Shown piece after piece: positions 61,982 to 64,000 of a DNA stretch of 64,000 nt. Under the pieces are notes generated by a model, which had not been told where the DNA came from, ran no database searches, and saw only the letters and a list, made by a program, of their open reading frames with translations. Both the position numbers and the translations under genes were made by a program. Origin of the DNA: Methanocella paludicola SANAE (GTDB lineage Archaea > Halobacteriota > Methanocellia > Methanocellales > Methanocellaceae); assembly GCF_000011005.1 (NCBI RefSeq), contig NC_013665.1, positions 496,001 through 560,000 on the forward strand, written 5' to 3'. Every line of letters begins with the position of its first letter. Position 1 is the stretch's first letter.

Positions 61982-62815
61982 ATGGTTCCAATGAGCTTAC
62001 GATTCGCTAAGATAACAGTCGAAAACGTGGACGACCTGATGAGCGTTTGCGGCAACGTGCCGGGCATGAGCAAGCATCCCGCCTTCGTGGAGGGGAGGAA
62101 AGCGCGGCGGCAGTGGCTGCTGGACATGATCGAGAAGTTCGGCACCGTGGGGATGCTGGCTTATTATGGCGGCAGTGCCCGGGGCTTCGTCGAATGCATT
62201 CCGGCCTCGGCGCATCCAATGGGCGTGTTCTCGCCCGATGTGAAAAGGACGGCGGTCATCGACTGCGCCTGGTATGCCCAGAGTAACGGGGAGCCCGGGG
62301 GGCTGGCCGTAAGGAAGGCCATCCTGGACGAGATGTTCGCCGTAAAGTTCTTCGATAAGCTGCTGGGCAAGAAGTGCCGGTACGTGGACGTCCTGACGCT
62401 GAAGAACGCCCCCATCATGCAGTATGACTTCTACAGAGACTACGGCTTCAGGGATGCCGTGGAGTTCACGGGCCACGCTACCGGGCGGTACCTGCTCAGG
62501 TACCCGGTGCTTGGCGACGCCGTAGAGCCAAGGATAGAGCAGCTAAGCTTCAACTGTGGCACGGACAAGAACGTGCTCGTCATCGGCACCTACGACCAGT
62601 GCCACCTCCCCCACATGGTGGTGGAAAAGATCAGGAAGGCAGTGGACGGCATGGAAGGCCTCAAGATCAAGGTTGTCGACTACTGGGAGACCGGCACTCC
62701 TGCTGTCTGTGAGGCGTCTATCAATGGCTTGCCCGCCTTCGGCGGGCCGGTGTACTTCATGGATGATGAAGGGATAAGGGAGGCCGTAGCCTCAAAGATG
62801 ATAAAAATAAAATAG
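61982..62815 (+). CDS. GNAT-like acyltransferase family protein
   Basis: The 277-residue protein (from ATG 61982; ATG 61991 possible) has a GNAT-like N-terminal half: RQWLLDMIEKFGTVGMLAYY, GFVECIPASAHPMG and the acetyl-CoA-loop-like KKCRYVDVLTLKNAPIMQYD. The C-terminal half has a different fold (GTDKNVLVIGTYDQCHLPHM). The family is seen in anaerobes; its substrate is unknown. Confidence 0.6.
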   Translation: MVPMSLRFAKITVENVDDLMSVCGNVPGMSKHPAFVEGRKARRQWLLDMIEKFGTVGMLAYYGGSARGFVECIPASAHPMGVFSPDVKRTAVIDCAWYAQSNGEPGGLAVRKAILDEMFAVKFFDKLLGKKCRYVDVLTLKNAPIMQYDFYRDYGFRDAVEFTGHATGRYLLRYPVLGDAVEPRIEQLSFNCGTDKNVLVIGTYDQCHLPHMVVEKIRKAVDGMEGLKIKVVDYWETGTPAVCEASINGLPAFGGPVYFMDDEGIREAVASKMIKIK

Positions 62816-62844
62816 ATTTGCTCGTGTTGTCGGAGGCTCGTCAC

Positions 62845-63081
62845 TTACCGGATGATGGGCCTCTCTGCGGGCGCCGTGAGCCACTGGTAGAGCGGGTAGA
62901 GCATGTAGATCGCCGCAAGCCCGACCAGGATGTAAATAAGCTTGGTCAGAATGCTCGTCGCGACAGCGCCGAAGATCGCTTCGACTATGTTGATACCGAA
63001 TGCCACCAGTAACCAGTTCAGTCCTCCGATGATCAATAGGATCGCCGATATTATCAGCAATGGATCTCTTCTACCATTCAT
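62845..63081 (-). CDS. DUF378 small membrane protein
   Basis: ATG 63081 gives 78 residues with two membrane helices and the DUF378 motif IIGGLNWLLVAFGINIVEAI. The function is unknown. The AT-rich DNA upstream on this strand holds its promoter. Confidence 0.78.
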   Translation of the reverse strand: MNGRRDPLLIISAILLIIGGLNWLLVAFGINIVEAIFGAVATSILTKLIYILVGLAAIYMLYPLYQWLTAPAERPIIR

Positions 63082-63285
63082 TAGAATCACCTAATTAGGA
63101 AAATTATAAACTAGATATTTATATATTTTTAAATATAATATTAGCAAACCCGGTATGTAGCGCTGTTATAGTGGGTGTAAGCATGAATGGTGATGTGGGT
63201 GTTAGCGCCTTTTTTGCCTGCTGATTCGGCTTGCTCATTCGTAGAGTTTATATATCAGGATAGATAAGTAGGATGCGCGTGTTTT

Positions 63286-63360
63286 GGGCGAGTGGCCTAG
63301 CCAGGACATAGCGCCGGCCTCCTAAGCCGGATACCGTGGGTTCAAATCCCACCTCGCCCG
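63286..63360 (+). tRNA. tRNA-Arg (anticodon CCT)
   Basis: A 75-base cloverleaf. The acceptor stem GGGCGAG pairs with CTCGCCC, with G as discriminator at 63360. The anticodon stem CCGGC/GCCGG encloses the loop CTCCTAA, giving anticodon CCT at 63321-63323, which reads AGG. The T-loop TTCAAAT lies at 63341-63347. No intron and no encoded CCA. A TATA-like TTTATATATC at 63248-63257 lies upstream. Confidence 0.93.
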
Positions 63361-63578
63361 CTCTATGAGGTAAGAAAAAATTTCCGTCTCCGAATGAGAC
63401 GACACTTTTAAAAGTTTTTTGAAAAAAAGTTGTCCTGCCAAACGAGTAATGGTTTGCTCCACGGGCTTTTAAAATTTAAAAATATAAAATCATAGCGTAT
63501 GAAACCTCAAAACAGGCACAAAAGCCACAAAGTCCCCTAGGCCCACGGCTTTTGCGCCCGAAACCCGAATTACGATCT

Positions 63579-63788
63579 TTACCGGGACTGCGGCAGCGGC
63601 GCCTCTGTAGTCTTCTTCGCCATATTATTACAGATGGGGCAGGCCAGAGAGTTACCGCTCACATACAGCATATACTTCGTATTCTTCGGCTTGATCATCT
63701 TTACGAAGAACTCGTCACCCTTATCGCACACGTGCCTTACGTACACTTCGTCAATATCGGTTTCAAGATAAACTGGTTGTATATCCAT
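63579..63788 (-). CDS. Small protein with one CxxC knuckle
   Basis: ATG 63788 gives 69 residues (MDIQPVYLETDIDEVYVRHV, ending with CPICNNMAKK). The single CxxC plus the earlier Cys in RHVCDKGDE could bind zinc. A TATA-like element on this strand lies near 63825. I do not recognise the family. Confidence 0.55.
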   Translation of the reverse strand: MDIQPVYLETDIDEVYVRHVCDKGDEFFVKMIKPKNTKYMLYVSGNSLACPICNNMAKKTTEAPLPQSR

Positions 63789-63942
63789 CAAGACCACCTA
63801 CTATTGTTATTATCTACACAATAATATATTTATTTGGTAATTTATTGGCAAAGCAAGGCCCAAATGGCTATAAATATTTTTATATAATTGGGTACTACTG
63901 ACTAATTGATACGTGATAAGGGTTAGCTCTGGTAATGCATGT

Positions 63943-64000
63943 ATGACGGTGGCAAAAAACACGGGGATATTGAGGGGAAGCCCGGGGAAACTTACGAGGA
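63943..64000 (+). CDS. Start of a partial gene at the window edge
   Basis: ATG 63943 opens a frame that runs to the window end (MTVAKNTGILRGSPGKLTR). A TATA-like TTTTTATATAATTG at 63876-63889 lies about 60 bases upstream. Only 19 residues are visible, too few for identification. Confidence 0.4.
   Translation, partial: MTVAKNTGILRGSPGKLTR

Overview
The window is a piece of a methanogenic archaeon chromosome. The complete methyl-coenzyme M reductase operon (mcrBDCGA), the complete methyl-H4MPT:coenzyme M methyltransferase operon (mtrEDCBAFGH), the MCR-activation ATPase AtwA, the YcaO/TfuA thioamidation pair and a methanogenesis-marker cluster make this certain. Gene order, moderately GC-rich coding DNA with very AT-rich intergenic DNA, and archaeal TATA promoters point to a Class II methanogen, most likely Methanocella (Methanocellales). 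The genus is an inference, not a computed result.

Layout. 0-7.6 kb: a small membrane/roadblock-like operon end, a MarR-type regulator with ferredoxin and geranylgeranyl reductase (archaeal lipid saturation), a two-subunit fumarase with a zinc-ribbon protein, an AI-2E-type transporter and a tRNA methylthiotransferase. 7.6-13.4 kb: a long AT-rich gap, a structured leader and mcrBDCGA. 13.4-25.4 kb: an accessory island with four NifX-family proteins, three Mrp/MinD-type ATPases (two with ferredoxin inserts), two DUF134 regulators, several DUF5320-like or His-rich small proteins, AtwA, an orphan [NiFe]-hydrogenase-like large subunit and a metallo-beta-lactamase-fold protein. Four promoters here share a TATA-N8-CATATG arrangement. 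25.4-29 kb: two tandem membrane histidine kinases and small membrane proteins. 29.3-34.4 kb: the mtr operon behind a perfect 11-bp hairpin. 34.4-43 kb: cation antiporter, TrkA/TrkH, mmp14 cluster, YcaO/TfuA. 42.9-43.7 kb: a GxxExxY gene inside nested inverted repeats, probably mobile. 44-54 kb: a PGF-CTERM beta-propeller protein, a second McrD with a flavoprotein and a TetR regulator, and a large ABC export operon with two methyltransferase-ABC ATPase fusions. 54-64 kb: a zinc-finger/ArsR regulator, PspAB-HtpX, a Ca2+/H+ antiporter, a Thr/Pro-rich secreted protein, HisI, a PIN-ATPase-KH protein, a GNAT-like protein, tRNA-Arg(CCT) and small proteins.

How it fits together. MCR, its chaperone-like McrC/McrD, AtwA and the thioglycine enzymes all lie within 35 kb. 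AtwA is in one operon with DUF134, NifX and Mrp proteins, next to a larger NifX/MinD island whose promoters carry the same putative operator. The most interesting hypothesis is that this island makes or delivers a complex iron-sulfur cluster used in MCR activation. A second candidate system is the methyltransferase-ABC fusion exporter at 47.5-54 kb.
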